Below, one piece after another: positions 40,634 to 51,500 of a stretch of 64,000 bases of DNA. The position numbers and the translations under genes were made by a program. Within the stretch, counting starts at the first letter, position 1; each line of letters opens with the position of its first letter. The DNA lies in assembly GCA_024220505.1 (NCBI GenBank), contig JAKZZE010000003.1:806001-870000 (forward strand), read 5' to 3'. A model generated the notes under the pieces. That model was not told where the DNA came from, did no database searches, and saw only the letters and a program-made list of their open reading frames with translations. Source of the stretch: Rhizopus arrhizus. Taxonomy: Eukaryota; Mucoromycota; Mucoromycetes; Mucorales; Rhizopodaceae.

Positions 40634-43600
40634 TTAAGTCGAAGCAGAAACATGTGTGTCGTCTTCATTTCGAGCTGCTCTAGGAACGTACCAGGCTTTG
40701 TTTATAGAAGAACCATTGTATTTGCACAGGTGTAGTCTGTCAGTATGTACCCAAGAGGAATAGATCTTGCCCGAAACTTCTTGCAGTTGATATGTGTTAA
40801 AATCTAAGTTTCGCTTGATCACCTTGTAAGGACCCATCCAATTGTATTCCAAACCTTTCTTGCTTTCATGCCGCATTAATACGTAATCACCAACAGTAAA
40901 CACTTGTATGTTCTGATTTTTCAGCAGTGAATCCCAACGAGCTTTGTCAATAGCAGATTGTTTCCTTAATCTTTCTTCTGCAAGGTAACGGTTTTCACGT
41001 AATCGCCTAAGATAGTCCAAAGCATTTTGGGAGATCAACTCGGCATCCTGTTCAACGAATTCTTGTATAAAAGGTCTTTGATGGTCACCAGGAATACGAG
41101 GATCAACTCCATAAGTTAGATAAAATGGGCTAAAGCCGGTAGTGGTATGTTTTCGAATGCGACAAGCAAATAAAGCAGCATCTATATACTCGTCCCAACT
41201 GTGAACAGCACCATCAACATATTTGGTGAGCATTTTCTTGAATGTTTGGTTGAGCCTCTCGCATTTTCCATTTGTTCTTGGATGAAAGGCACTAGTCAAA
41301 TTGTGGCGAGTCTTAATTTTTTTTATATATTGCTTCACAACCTTGGACATGAAATTTGGTCCTCTATCTGTAATGATTTCTTGTGGGCACCCAAAACGCA
41401 TAACTATTTCTTCACCTGTTGCATTTTTCAGTGCTCTAGCAATAGGCCAATTGGTAGTATAGTCTACAGCCATCAGAAGCCATCGGTTTCCATTCCTTGT
41501 AATAGGCAGTTCACCTATAAAATCAAGATGCCATCTTGAAAAAGCTGGAGGTACTTCCAAAGGCTTCATAGGAGCATGGTGATTGTTTTTATCAGAAGAA
41601 GCAGCCAGTTGACACTTTGGGCATTTAGAAATCCAAGCGTTGATGTCTTCTTGCATACGAGGCCACCAAACACGTGTCTTCATCAAATGATATATTGTGG
41701 TTCGACCAGAGTGACCATATCCAGCATGAAAATCATTTACTAAGTCAGCTCTTCTTGAAAAGGGTATAAACTTAAGTTCGATATGATTGTCAGTCTTTTG
41801 TATCTTTTCAATTCTATAAACCTGCTTGTCCTTAATCACGAAATGGTGTTTCAACTTGATTAAACTATCCTTTAGCTTCTCAGGCCATTTATCTTGATCA
41901 TTCAAGTAATGCAGAGGCCAATCTTGTATGGGATCTTGCTCTAATATGGGAAGTGACTTGAGCGCCGCAGTTATATGATAGACATATCTCGGTTGTATAG
42001 ATTTAGGGTCAGGAATTGAGTCAGGGCCATCTCTTCTCGATAGTAGATCAGGAATTTGATTGTCAGCACCAGGTTTGTACAAGATTTCAGGATCATATAG
42101 CTCAATTTCACTTAACCATCTTACCAATCTGGGAGTCGGCTTGTTTTGAGATCGTAGGTACTTTAAGGGCAAGTGATCAGTGAATATTTGATAAGAATTA
42201 CCTTCGATAAAGCATCTCCAAGTTCTCAGAGCATGCAATATACTGAGTAGTTCTCTCTCTTGTGCAGGGTAGTTTCTTTCCGCTTGCGACAATTTCTTCG
42301 ATTCAAAAGCCAATGGTTTCCATATTCCTTCAGATTCTTCTTGCATGAGTACAGCACCAATCGCAAAATCACTTGCATCACATTCAATTCGAAATGGTTT
42401 GTTCATATCAGGGGTCATCAAGACTGGAGCACTTGAAATCATTTTCTTGATTAAATCGAAGCTCTTTTGACATTCATCATTCCATGTGATGGCACGACAT
42501 TTGTGACCAGTACCTTTTGTTAAATCTGTCAAGGATGCAGCAATACTTGCAAAGCCCGGAATAAATCTTCTATAGTGTTGTGCTAATCCAATGAATTGTC
42601 TAACTTGTTGGACGTTCTTTGGAACTGGCCATGACTGAATCGCTTCAACTTTTTTGTTGTCAGGATGAATGCCTTTTTCATTGATAGTAAATCCAAGGAA
42701 GGTTAGTTCTTTTCGATTAAATTTGCATTTCTTTTTGTTTATAATAAGCTTAGCTTCGTCTAGTTTCTTCAATACTAAGCGTACATGCTCTTTATGTTGT
42801 TCTTCATTTCCATTTGTAAATATCAGAATATCATCAAGATAGACCATTACGAACTTATCAATATATTCCGATAATACCGAATTCATCATTTTTTGGAACG
42901 CAGGACCACTATTAGACAAACCAAAAGGTACCACTTTCCAACAGAATTGACCATAACGAGTACTTATTGCAGTTTTGATAGAGTCAGCTTCGGTTATTCT
43001 CTGTTGATGGAATCCATTAGTCAAATCCAAAGAGGTAAAATGCTTAGCATTGTGTAGTCTCTCTAAACATTCATCTATCCTTGGTAGTTGTATCTTTTGT
43101 TTTAAAGTAACCTTGTTCAGCATACGATAGTCACAGCACATTCTTAAATCACCATTTGGTTTTCTAACAAAAAGCACAGGATTTGACCACTCCGAAGCAC
43201 ATGGCTCAATCAGTCCTTTATTTAGCAGTTCATTCAGTTGTTTTTGCAGTTCAGAAAGTTCTAGAGGTGACATTTTGTATGGTGGTCTTGATACCGGTAC
43301 AGTATCAGGCTTTGTCACAATTATATCTTGAGTGTCCCTCATTGGAGGCAATCCTGTGATTTCGCCTTTAAATACTTCAGGGAACTCCTTGCTAAATTCT
43401 GTAGACCATGAAGCATCAATATCATTTATATTGTTTAGATATACCATTTCATTTTCTTTAAGATGTACTTGAGCAAAATAGCATTCTTCAATTTGTTTGG
43501 TCTTGTAAAGTCTTTCTAATTGTTTGGCAGATATCAAGTAGTTGACTTCATTCTGCTTCTTTATAAGTGATGTTGGTTCTTTAACTGGATGTAGTACTAC

Positions 43601-45295
43601 CATTGACGAGTCAGGAAGCGCAATCGTCCATGTACTATCAAACCAATCGGGTTTTGGCTTTACTTGCTTTAACCATGAGTTCCCCAAAATGATATCAAAC
43701 TTCGATTCAAAAACGAAGGCCTTGAAAGTGCTAATAAAGTTCCTTTCCTCCCCCCTTATTTCCATTTTGCATGTAGCTTCACCATGAATAATCGTTTGTT
43801 CACCATTAGCAGTCTCAACAGCTTGATTCTTAACTGGATGGTATGATTCCACAAATTTGAGTACCTTTGGGTGAATATAATTTGAACTGGCTCCACTGTC
43901 AATCAAAGCATTGAATGCATGACCATTTATGTAGATTTTGTACGTGGGTAATGTTGAATTTTTTGCATTGGTATTTAACAAAAAAGCACGATCTTGTGAA
44001 AAGTCAAAGGAATAAGGGGAAAGGTCAATTAAAGAATCTTTATTAACACTATCAAAAGAGCAATCATTATTTCGTTTAGGCAAAGTGTCATTATTACTTG
44101 TGTGAAATTCCATAGAATCAATATTGTTGACTAAGTGATTCCTAAATGGCCTTGTTCGCTTGTATTGTCGATTTTGCCGTATTCTTGACTGCTCAAATTC
44201 TTTGATATCACGTATTCTTGTCCTACAATCAGCCATTATATGTCCAGGTTTATTGCACCAATGACAAATTATCGTAGATCGTCTTGCATATCCATTATTC
44301 TGTCTGTTTTGTTGAAAATTGTTGTTGTCCTTGTTAGAGGCTACCATTGCATTGAGTTGATGTAACAATACAGATAAATCCATAGGATCGTTGACATATC
44401 TATCTTGTTGGATTTTTACAGGCATCATTCCTACTTGTTGTGCGCTTTCAAATGCAATAGCGAATTTACTAGCTTCTTCTAGTGTCCGAGGTTCTTTAGT
44501 CAATACATGGATTCTAACATTGTCTTTCAATCCTCTAACAAATCTATCCAAGGATTCATCATCCGAAATATTTGGAAGATCTAGTAAAATGTCTTGGAAA
44601 ACATCCACATATTCAATAACCGATGATGATTGTTTGATGTTAGCTAATCTATCTCTTGCAGCTTGTTGAGAATAGGAGGGTTTGAAAGCATATTCTATAT
44701 CTAACTTAAATCTTTCCCAAGTAGTCGATTGTTCATTCCTTTCTGTTAGTCTGTTCCACCATTTTTGGGCTCTGTCTCTCATAAGAGTGACTGCGTAAGG
44801 AATCCATTGATTACTGGGTACATTGTAAAATTGCAAATATCTTTCTACTTCTTGTATCCAAATGTTGATAGTTGCAGCATTTCTATCTCCACCATATGTC
44901 GAGGGAACTGGGATCCTGATATGGCTGTTTGTGTTCTCTGTGTTTTTAGGCATTGCTGAGCTTATTGCTGACGCGATCAGTTGTGCTAAATTTTCCATGT
45001 TAATATTGGTATTGTTATTGTAGCTCATAGGCGATTCTTCTAAAGTAATATCTTCTTCTAAAATAAGTTGTCTGTTGTTGTTAAGTATAAAATCTGATGC
45101 GAATTTGTTTGCTATTGTCTCAAAGTATTCTGCTGTTTTTCTTCCGTAATTGATTCTTTGATCTTCAGGATATGTTGGGACTTTTCTGTAAGCAAGGTAT
45201 TTTGTTCTAAATTCTGGTGCTAGTAATCTGTAAACTCTTTCTTCTATTTCAAAAATTCTTTGTTCTTGCGATATTGTTGGCTTGCTACTTGACAT
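40634..45295 (-). CDS. Gag-Pol polyprotein of element 4
   Basis: 1553 aa from the ATG at 45295, one open frame. Gag capsid about 115-290; CCHC knuckle CHWCNKPGHIMADC; protease NALIDSGASSNYIHP; RT with FTSLDLTNGFHQQ and MVYLDDILIFT; RNase H with RIECDASDFAIGAVLMQ; integrase zinc module (H-H-CPKC), WHLDFIGELP (D), ITDRGPNFMS (D), HPRTNGKCERLN (E); C-terminal GPY-type WMGPYKVIKRNL. No chromodomain. Compared with element 5, eight residues are missing in the integrase core between the two Asp (ARALKNATGEEIVMRFG against ARALPEATAEAVADFIYEE...), which removes a helix segment and may disable integration although the frame is intact. Confidence 0.92.
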   Translation of the reverse strand: MSSSKPTISQEQRIFEIEERVYRLLAPEFRTKYLAYRKVPTYPEDQRINYGRKTAEYFETIANKFASDFILNNNRQLILEEDITLEESPMSYNNNTNINMENLAQLIASAISSAMPKNTENTNSHIRIPVPSTYGGDRNAATINIWIQEVERYLQFYNVPSNQWIPYAVTLMRDRAQKWWNRLTERNEQSTTWERFKLDIEYAFKPSYSQQAARDRLANIKQSSSVIEYVDVFQDILLDLPNISDDESLDRFVRGLKDNVRIHVLTKEPRTLEEASKFAIAFESAQQVGMMPVKIQQDRYVNDPMDLSVLLHQLNAMVASNKDNNNFQQNRQNNGYARRSTIICHWCNKPGHIMADCRTRIRDIKEFEQSRIRQNRQYKRTRPFRNHLVNNIDSMEFHTSNNDTLPKRNNDCSFDSVNKDSLIDLSPYSFDFSQDRAFLLNTNAKNSTLPTYKIYINGHAFNALIDSGASSNYIHPKVLKFVESYHPVKNQAVETANGEQTIIHGEATCKMEIRGEERNFISTFKAFVFESKFDIILGNSWLKQVKPKPDWFDSTWTIALPDSSMVVLHPVKEPTSLIKKQNEVNYLISAKQLERLYKTKQIEECYFAQVHLKENEMVYLNNINDIDASWSTEFSKEFPEVFKGEITGLPPMRDTQDIIVTKPDTVPVSRPPYKMSPLELSELQKQLNELLNKGLIEPCASEWSNPVLFVRKPNGDLRMCCDYRMLNKVTLKQKIQLPRIDECLERLHNAKHFTSLDLTNGFHQQRITEADSIKTAISTRYGQFCWKVVPFGLSNSGPAFQKMMNSVLSEYIDKFVMVYLDDILIFTNGNEEQHKEHVRLVLKKLDEAKLIINKKKCKFNRKELTFLGFTINEKGIHPDNKKVEAIQSWPVPKNVQQVRQFIGLAQHYRRFIPGFASIAASLTDLTKGTGHKCRAITWNDECQKSFDLIKKMISSAPVLMTPDMNKPFRIECDASDFAIGAVLMQEESEGIWKPLAFESKKLSQAERNYPAQERELLSILHALRTWRCFIEGNSYQIFTDHLPLKYLRSQNKPTPRLVRWLSEIELYDPEILYKPGADNQIPDLLSRRDGPDSIPDPKSIQPRYVYHITAALKSLPILEQDPIQDWPLHYLNDQDKWPEKLKDSLIKLKHHFVIKDKQVYRIEKIQKTDNHIELKFIPFSRRADLVNDFHAGYGHSGRTTIYHLMKTRVWWPRMQEDINAWISKCPKCQLAASSDKNNHHAPMKPLEVPPAFSRWHLDFIGELPITRNGNRWLLMAVDYTTNWPIARALKNATGEEIVMRFGCPQEIITDRGPNFMSKVVKQYIKKIKTRHNLTSAFHPRTNGKCERLNQTFKKMLTKYVDGAVHSWDEYIDAALFACRIRKHTTTGFSPFYLTYGVDPRIPGDHQRPFIQEFVEQDAELISQNALDYLRRLRENRYLAEERLRKQSAIDKARWDSLLKNQNIQVFTVGDYVLMRHESKKGLEYNWMGPYKVIKRNLDFNTYQLQEVSGKIYSSWVHTDRLHLCKYNGSSINKAWYVPRAARNEDDTHVSAST

Positions 45296-45328
45296 AAATA
45301 AATTCTGTTGCAATTGGAATGTTTACAA

Positions 45329-45340
45329 CAGATGCTACCA
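45329..45340 (-). promoter_or_regulatory. Primer-binding site of element 4
   Basis: TGGTAGCATCTG, 2 nt inside the 5' LTR end. The same 12-mer follows the LTR of element 5, so both use a tRNA ending CAGATGCTACCA. Confidence 0.65.
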
Positions 45341-45342
45341 AT

Positions 45343-45615
45343 TGTCGTGCTCTTTATAGTATTGTATATAAAAGGAAATATAGTCTTAAAGATTAGGTAG
45401 TGGATAATTGTCCTTTTATTTCTAATAATTATTATGTCTATTTATATTACTTTACAAAACTAAGATATATACAAGTATTGTCATAATTCATGAGTCATGT
45501 TGATATTGAATATAAACAACTCTCTTGTGAGTCATAGCATGTAACTTGTTGAATACAAACTTCATTAAAAGGAAAGCAACACAAATATCCATATATAGAA
45601 TAAAAAGATATGACA
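45343..45615 (-). repeat. 5' LTR of element 4
   Basis: 273 bp, partner of 40287-40559. Its end GCACGACA is the same as that of the element 5 LTR. Confidence 0.88.
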
Positions 45616-45721
45616 CCCTTCTTCCGCAAAAGTTACACCAACTTCGTCACAACACCATGTCGGAGCTGCTTTGCGTGTTATCCAAAAAGCAACCATTCTC
45701 AGAGTACGATCAAAGCTGATA

Positions 45722-45794
45722 TGCTCCCTGCCAGGATCGAACTGGCGACCTTCAGATTATGAGACTGACGCTCTACCAACTGAGCCAAGGAAGC
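45722..45794 (-). tRNA. tRNA-Met (CAT), elongator type
   Basis: Minus-strand cloverleaf: GCTTCCT/AGGGAGC acceptor, GCTC-AGTTGGTA-GAGC D-arm, anticodon loop CTCATAA with CAT, T-arm GCCAG-TTCGATC-CTGGC. No intron. A T5 run about 35 nt downstream on this strand (about 45690) could end transcription. Gypsy element 5 begins 10 bp upstream of its 5' end. Confidence 0.94.
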
Positions 45795-45804
45795 AGGTAT
45801 GTGG

Positions 45805-45850
45805 TGTCGTAGCAAAACGTAGATTTGTCCCAACTCCACGCCAAAGACCT
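45805..45850 (+). repeat. First 46 bp of the 5' LTR of element 5
   Basis: TGTCGTAGCAAAACGTAG... equals 57429-57474 of the right LTR and stops at ...AAAGACCT, where T1 begins. Confidence 0.9.
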
Positions 45851-48499
45851 CACTGCAAATAATCGTTCCAATTAGGTACCGGATTGCGCAAGATTGCTCT
45901 TCTTTTGGGTAACGGATTGTTATTTTTTTTCCTGAAAAAAATTAAATCTTGCTGTATTGATCATTTTCGAATTTTGAAAAAAGATTTAGATACGAAAAAA
46001 ATAAAGAAATTTAACGATGTTATTATTTTATTTGTAGGGTAAATATTCATGGAGTTATTCACATTTTTAAAAAAATGTCTTTTTACAAATGATCTTTTTT
46101 TGGAAAGCGTATTTCTCTCCATTGTTTAAAGGCCGATATTTTCTTTTTTTGTTTTTGAGGATAAAATGCGGAAAACAAAAGCACAATGTGATTATTTTGA
46201 TCAAAAGAATACATATTTGGAAGGCAGTCTGTGATCTTTAGCTTAGTTCATTTGAAGCGTGTAACAGAACGTAACAAAATAGTTGCGTTTGGGAAAAAAA
46301 AAAAAAAGAAGCTGAAAAATTAAAAGTAAAAAAAAAAAGACAAAGTTAAAGAAAAAGACTGAGTAAAAAAAAAAAAGAATATAGCAATAAAAGATTCCTT
46401 ATTCAAATGAAAACAATAATTTAACAGCAAATATACTTTATAGAAATGCAAATGTTCTTGCATTATAACAAAAGGATACATGTATATTCTAAAAAGAATA
46501 AAAAAATAAAGAAGCTCTGCTCAAATTTTATTACAAGGCAGTTATAATTAACAAATACAAGCAAAAGTTTTTGTGTTTCAAGTAAATAGATTGCTTTATT
46601 ATTTTTTATGACAAATAATACAAGAGAATATATATTTTTAAGCTATATTGGTTCATTACTTACTTTATGTTTGCACATGGGTGTAATTTGCAATTAGCCA
46701 TTAGCCATTAGAGATGTTAACATTGCCAACTTCCTTTATCAAAAAGGGCTTTTCAACAACAAGCAACAATATAAGTTTGATATTCTTATATTTTTATCGT
46801 GTTGGAAAGAATAACTTTGCTCATGAGGCTCATGTTCATCATCCGAATGTGTCCCATTAGGAATTCCTAATTTAAAAAAAAAAGACCGACATTAGACTTG
46901 GTTGCTATTATTTTTTTTTATAAACTTACATATGATCAATACTTGAGCATTCTTTTTTATCTTTTGTACCTTTGTCATCTAGTGTATTCCATGAAACAAA
47001 ACAAGGGAGAAAAAAAAAAAGATATTGTTTTACTGCTATAATTTGTTAAGATACCGACTTTTTTTTTATTTCAAGTAAAAAATAAAATAAAATAATACCC
47101 TTCATGCTAAACATATTGCATTCAAGTAATAAACCTTGTTCAAGTAATGTATCAGTTACCTTTTGGGATACCATTAAATGTAAACTATATGAAAAGCAAC
47201 AGTTTTTGATTTCTAATATGGATAGACATTGAATAAGTGTAACATTGGTAAAATAAGGCTACAAAAAACGCACTTCTGTTTTTTTTTTTTTTCTTTTTTT
47301 TCTTCTCTTTTTTTATAAAAGGTAAGTTCTTAATATTATATATATTCTATTCCAGCTCTAATGGTGCTTTTACTGTAGTAAAGATGTATCGGCTGCTTTC
47401 TTTATGGTTTGAATGGTCTTTATAAAGTCTTTTTCCCAGGATTATCATTGCTTCTTCTTTTCCTTGTTGATATAAGCTTGAGTAGTTTCTTTTTTTCTTT
47501 TCTTTTTTTTTTTCATGGTCCATCTAAAGCAAGGTACTATTACTTTTACTACATACACTCAATAGCTAATAATTATTATAGATGTGTGCTGCTTTTTTTA
47601 CTTGTGAGTATACGCTTAGCTAGTTTACTTCCCATGGTCTATCTAAAGAAAGGTACTATTGCTTTTACTACATATACACGATAGCTAATAAATGTTATAG
47701 ATGAATGCTGCTTTGCTTTGGCCTCTTTCTGTTTCTTTCCTTGTTTTTACTTTGGTTCTTAAGTACTGATGTCTTTTCTTTTGCTTTGAGTGCTCAAGTC
47801 CTTGAATCCTTGAATCCTTGTGTCTTTGAATCCTTGAGCTTGGCTTTTTTTTTTCTTTTTTCTTTTGAGAACTTTTTGAGTTCCACGAGACTAATTGATG
47901 TATTTTTAGATTAAATGCTGCTGTTCTGGTGACATTAGGTAAGTCAAGTACACTTTTAAAACGCTACAAGCAAAGAAATATCATATTTTGTTATTATTAT
48001 TTTATTCAAATAAAAAAAAAGCTATTTTTTATAAACAAAATCCCTATTTTTTTGTGTATATAAAGCAATATTTATTGCAATATGAATGGTCGATAAAGAA
48101 GTATATAAAGCAATATAAGTGGTTCATAAAGAAGTATATAAGGCAATATGAGTGGTTTATAAAAGAGCAAAAAGACAAATAAAGTAGTGTTTTACAAAGC
48201 GTGATTGGTTGCCAAGCACCATTAGATATCAAATTGATAATAAACAAGAGCCACAACGTAACTGATGAAAGATCCATCTTGCAAGATCAGTTAACGAAAA
48301 AGTCTCCCAACAGTCTCCTGTGTTGGCCACAAATCTTGTACCATCACATAACCAAAGGGCGAACAATAACTTACACGATTTGTGGCAGAGACAGAAGGCT
48401 GTGCGTGGATAAATCTCTTACCTGATTGTACACGAATGTAAATTATTTCGCAAGGTTGCTAGTCAATCAGGTAACGAATTTGCACTATTATTTGCAGTG
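45851..48499 (-). mobile_element. T1: CACTA-like DNA transposon, 2649 bp, non-autonomous
   Basis: Ends CACTGCAAATAATCG (left) and, reversed, CACTGCAAATAATAGTG (right); 3-bp duplication CCT (45848-45850, 48500-48502). A TIR starting CACTG/A with a 3-bp duplication is the signature of the CACTA (CMC/EnSpm) group. No transposase is seen. The right half (about 47230-48499) is an inverted homologue of T3 (58380 to about 61410) and includes units of about 117 bp repeated in tandem (near 47517 and 47634). The left 1.3 kb is AT-rich with no gene that I can support. Confidence 0.7.
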
Positions 48500-48503
48500 C
48501 CTT

Positions 48504-51500
48504 CACTGCACCCAATCACCGTTATCCAAGTTGATAAAGTTGATCTTTTTTGATAGTGGTAATTCTATTAAATGAGTGAGAACTCGGATTTAAATGTTAG
48601 AAAGCTGATTTTTATATCAGAAGAAAGCTTGAAAAAAATAGATTGTAAATCTATAAAAATAATCAAAAGTATATAATATGTTTGTTGAATAAAAAGACAT
48701 TGTATTTTTTAAAAAAATAAATAATTTTCTGTTGTGCTACATGATGCCATACAAGATTACAAATTGGGAAGACTATGCTTTTTCAACTCCAGTGCAATGT
48801 TTTTTAACTTCAACAAAGATCGAAAACACATTTCTATTGGCCTACAAGCTCGGAAATCCAAGTGATTGAGTCATGGCGTTTTCTTTTCAAGCATTCTTCG
48901 GCTCTCATGTCGTATTTTACAAAAAAAAAACTTTGTTTAATACAAAAGGAGATTTATTTTGGTTACTAATGAACAAAAAAAAAAAAAAAAAGAAAGAAAG
49001 AGTAAAGAGGCACATATGAATATGAGGGATGAAACTCTTATATAAGTGCAAAATATCGCTATAATAATAAGTATAAAAGTATGTGTTTATAAATTGGAAC
49101 AAAAAAAAAAAAGAATGTGAATATAGTAGAAAATTTAAAAGATTGAATAAAATATATAAAAAAAAGAAGGATTCCTTTGGCTCTAAAGAAGTTAAACTTG
49201 TTTTAAAGCTGAAAAAGATATGTTTTAAATAGTAAGATCACGGCATAAAAAAGACAGAGTATTTTTGATAATCAATTTTATTTTTTGAGAGTAAAGAAAA
49301 AAAAGGCGGCAACGGAATGAATGTCTATTATGCTACACGTCTTGAGATTTCTATGAAAAGGTTAAAAAACAAAAGAAAAAGTATATTGTTACTGAGTGCT
49401 TTTGAAAAAAAAAAAAAAAAGTTGCAATGTTGAAATTGTAAAAAAAAAAAAAAAAAAAAAAAAAATTACATTCCCAGCATTGACATTACAAAAGGAATCT
49501 CCATTCAATGTATTGTTTAAACTTGAATAAAAAAAAAAGGAGTATTTTAAATTTGGGTTTTAAAAAAAAAGTACTTTAGAAATTTTTTCATTAAAAAAAA
49601 TAAAAGTGGACCAAATATGACGAAGGTGGAAAGCATCAAACAGAAATCTAAAATAAGATTCAAAGACCACAATACAAACGGCAAACTGATTTTATCTGTA
49701 ACCAAATCTAGAATAAAACAAAGGTAAAAAAAAAAAAATTAAATTTAAAGATCTAAACACCGCTTTCATTTTTTTTTTTGTTTTATTTATTTCACAAGTT
49801 TTTTATTTTTTTTTTTTTTAAAACAGCAAGTTGATTTCATCCAACTCTATTTCACCACCAAAAGCCCAAGCGATACTCTCTTCAGTTATATTTTCTTTTT
49901 TGATGAAGTCAGGAACAGGCAACGAGCATTTTCTTTGTATACGAGGAAGAAATTGGATGCTGCTATTTCCAGTTCTTTGCCTCTTTGCCTTGTCACTTGC
50001 TATCTGATCATCCAACAGCTTAAAAAATTCGGTACACTGAATATTGGATAATTAGTTGATTGCGCTTAAAAAGATATTAGTTAAACTTACAGCAGGTGAT
50101 CTGTACTTTGGTACGCGAACTTCAAAACAATCAACTGTTTTCTTGCACAAGACAGACATGCGTTCCTTTTCAGTAAAAGGAGTTATTCTATCTGGATTTT
50201 GCTCCAGAAGAATTTCCTCCACCTTGTCGATTGTATCATTATTGTACATGTCTTCTTCTTCAGACATGTATTGCTGTTGAAGCAAATACTCACAGTTTGG
50301 ATAGTTTTCGTAAACGCCTTGATCCTAGTACTGCTCGTATATAGCCTTACGAGCTCTTGTTTTCTAAAAAACAATGTTAGTTATGCAAGTACAATACTTT
50401 ATGTGGCACTTACAGCACTTCTACGGGTGACTTTTGCTGCTTTTCGTTTTCTTATAAATTCTTCAACTGGATCTTCCTCTTCACCCGTGGATATTCCCGC
50501 CTTCTTTGTATAATATTGGCGCTCGAGGTACTTGCGCAAATCGCTGTTGTTGGTATTTTTATATGAATAATGGCTATTCACATAATCCTGCAGCAATTTA
50601 AATACTCTTTGATTTTCAGCAGACTTCAGAGACTTTTCAAGAACATATTGAGATGATGGCGGCAGGTTGTTGTAGTGATTTCTCGCAGCATCCTATATTT
50701 CAGAGAAAAGCGATTAGTATATTTGTTTAAAATTGAATTTTAATGTTCTTACTTTGACAGCAGTAGCAATCGGCTTTGCGCCTTTGCCTGATTCTGCTTC
50801 AAGCTCATCGTATGCTTCTTTGAGCTTGCTGTATGCTACATGCAAGGCCCGCTTTTCCTCTTGCTCTTTTCGAAGCATCTCTTTCAAACCATCGTTTTCT
50901 TTTCTTAGCTCCATATAAATGGAAAAAGAAAGAGATACTTCATCAGTCTCCATGTCTTCGGCTTCACGCATTCGCTTCTGAACATGGGTCATGGGAGGAA
51001 AACCAGGCCTAGGATAGGCAAAGCTATCTGGAATGGCATCGCTTGAAGCAAGCTCAGGAACAACAGCACGAGAAGGAACAGCGATTGGTTGCCCAACAGA
51101 GTTAGAGCCACGAGCATTGGCAGGAGCAGGGTTGAATTGAATACCACGATCAGACATATTGTTATAAGAGTAATTTGAAATAAAGACAAGTGAGCTTGAC
51201 ATCAAAATTGAATCTTTCTTAAATATCATCGAGTTTACAATGAAACTCAGTCTTAGTATAGCAAAAAAAAAAAATATAAAAAGATTTCCTTTTCGAAATT
51301 TTGTTCCTTTTTTTTTTCTTTTTGTTCAGCAATTTCCTTTTTCAACATCACTCCGGTTATCGCAAGGTAAGTAAAAAAAAAAAGAAAAAGAAAAAGAAAA
51401 AAAGAAAACTTTAGTTCTAACATGCTGTAGTAGACATTCATACATGTATCCATGGCTGCTGTAGTTCCTTTGGTTCTTTGCATATCTGCTCAAAAGGTAA

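Larger units (their letters stand above)
40287..45615 (-). mobile_element. Ty3/Gypsy element 4 (5329 bp), near-complete
   Basis: Minus-strand element with 273-bp LTRs (40287-40559, 45343-45615) that look identical, CCCT at both flanks (40283-40286, 45616-45619) as a 4-bp target duplication, a GGAGAGGGGGTAT polypurine tract before the 3' LTR, and a TGG-type primer-binding site. The left end sits 8 bp from the end of the LTR1 remnant; the right end 106 bp from tRNA-Met. Confidence 0.9.

Noticed and set aside
47409..48182. Small hydrophobic frames in T1 (e.g. 91 aa at 47409)
   Set aside because: T-rich DNA gives F/L/Y-rich frames; they are not kept open in the inverted T3 homologue as far as can be seen.
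48860..51420. Long homopolymer A/T runs as promoters or origins
   Set aside because: Such runs are everywhere in this AT-rich DNA and carry no specific signal; some may also be sequencing-length errors.
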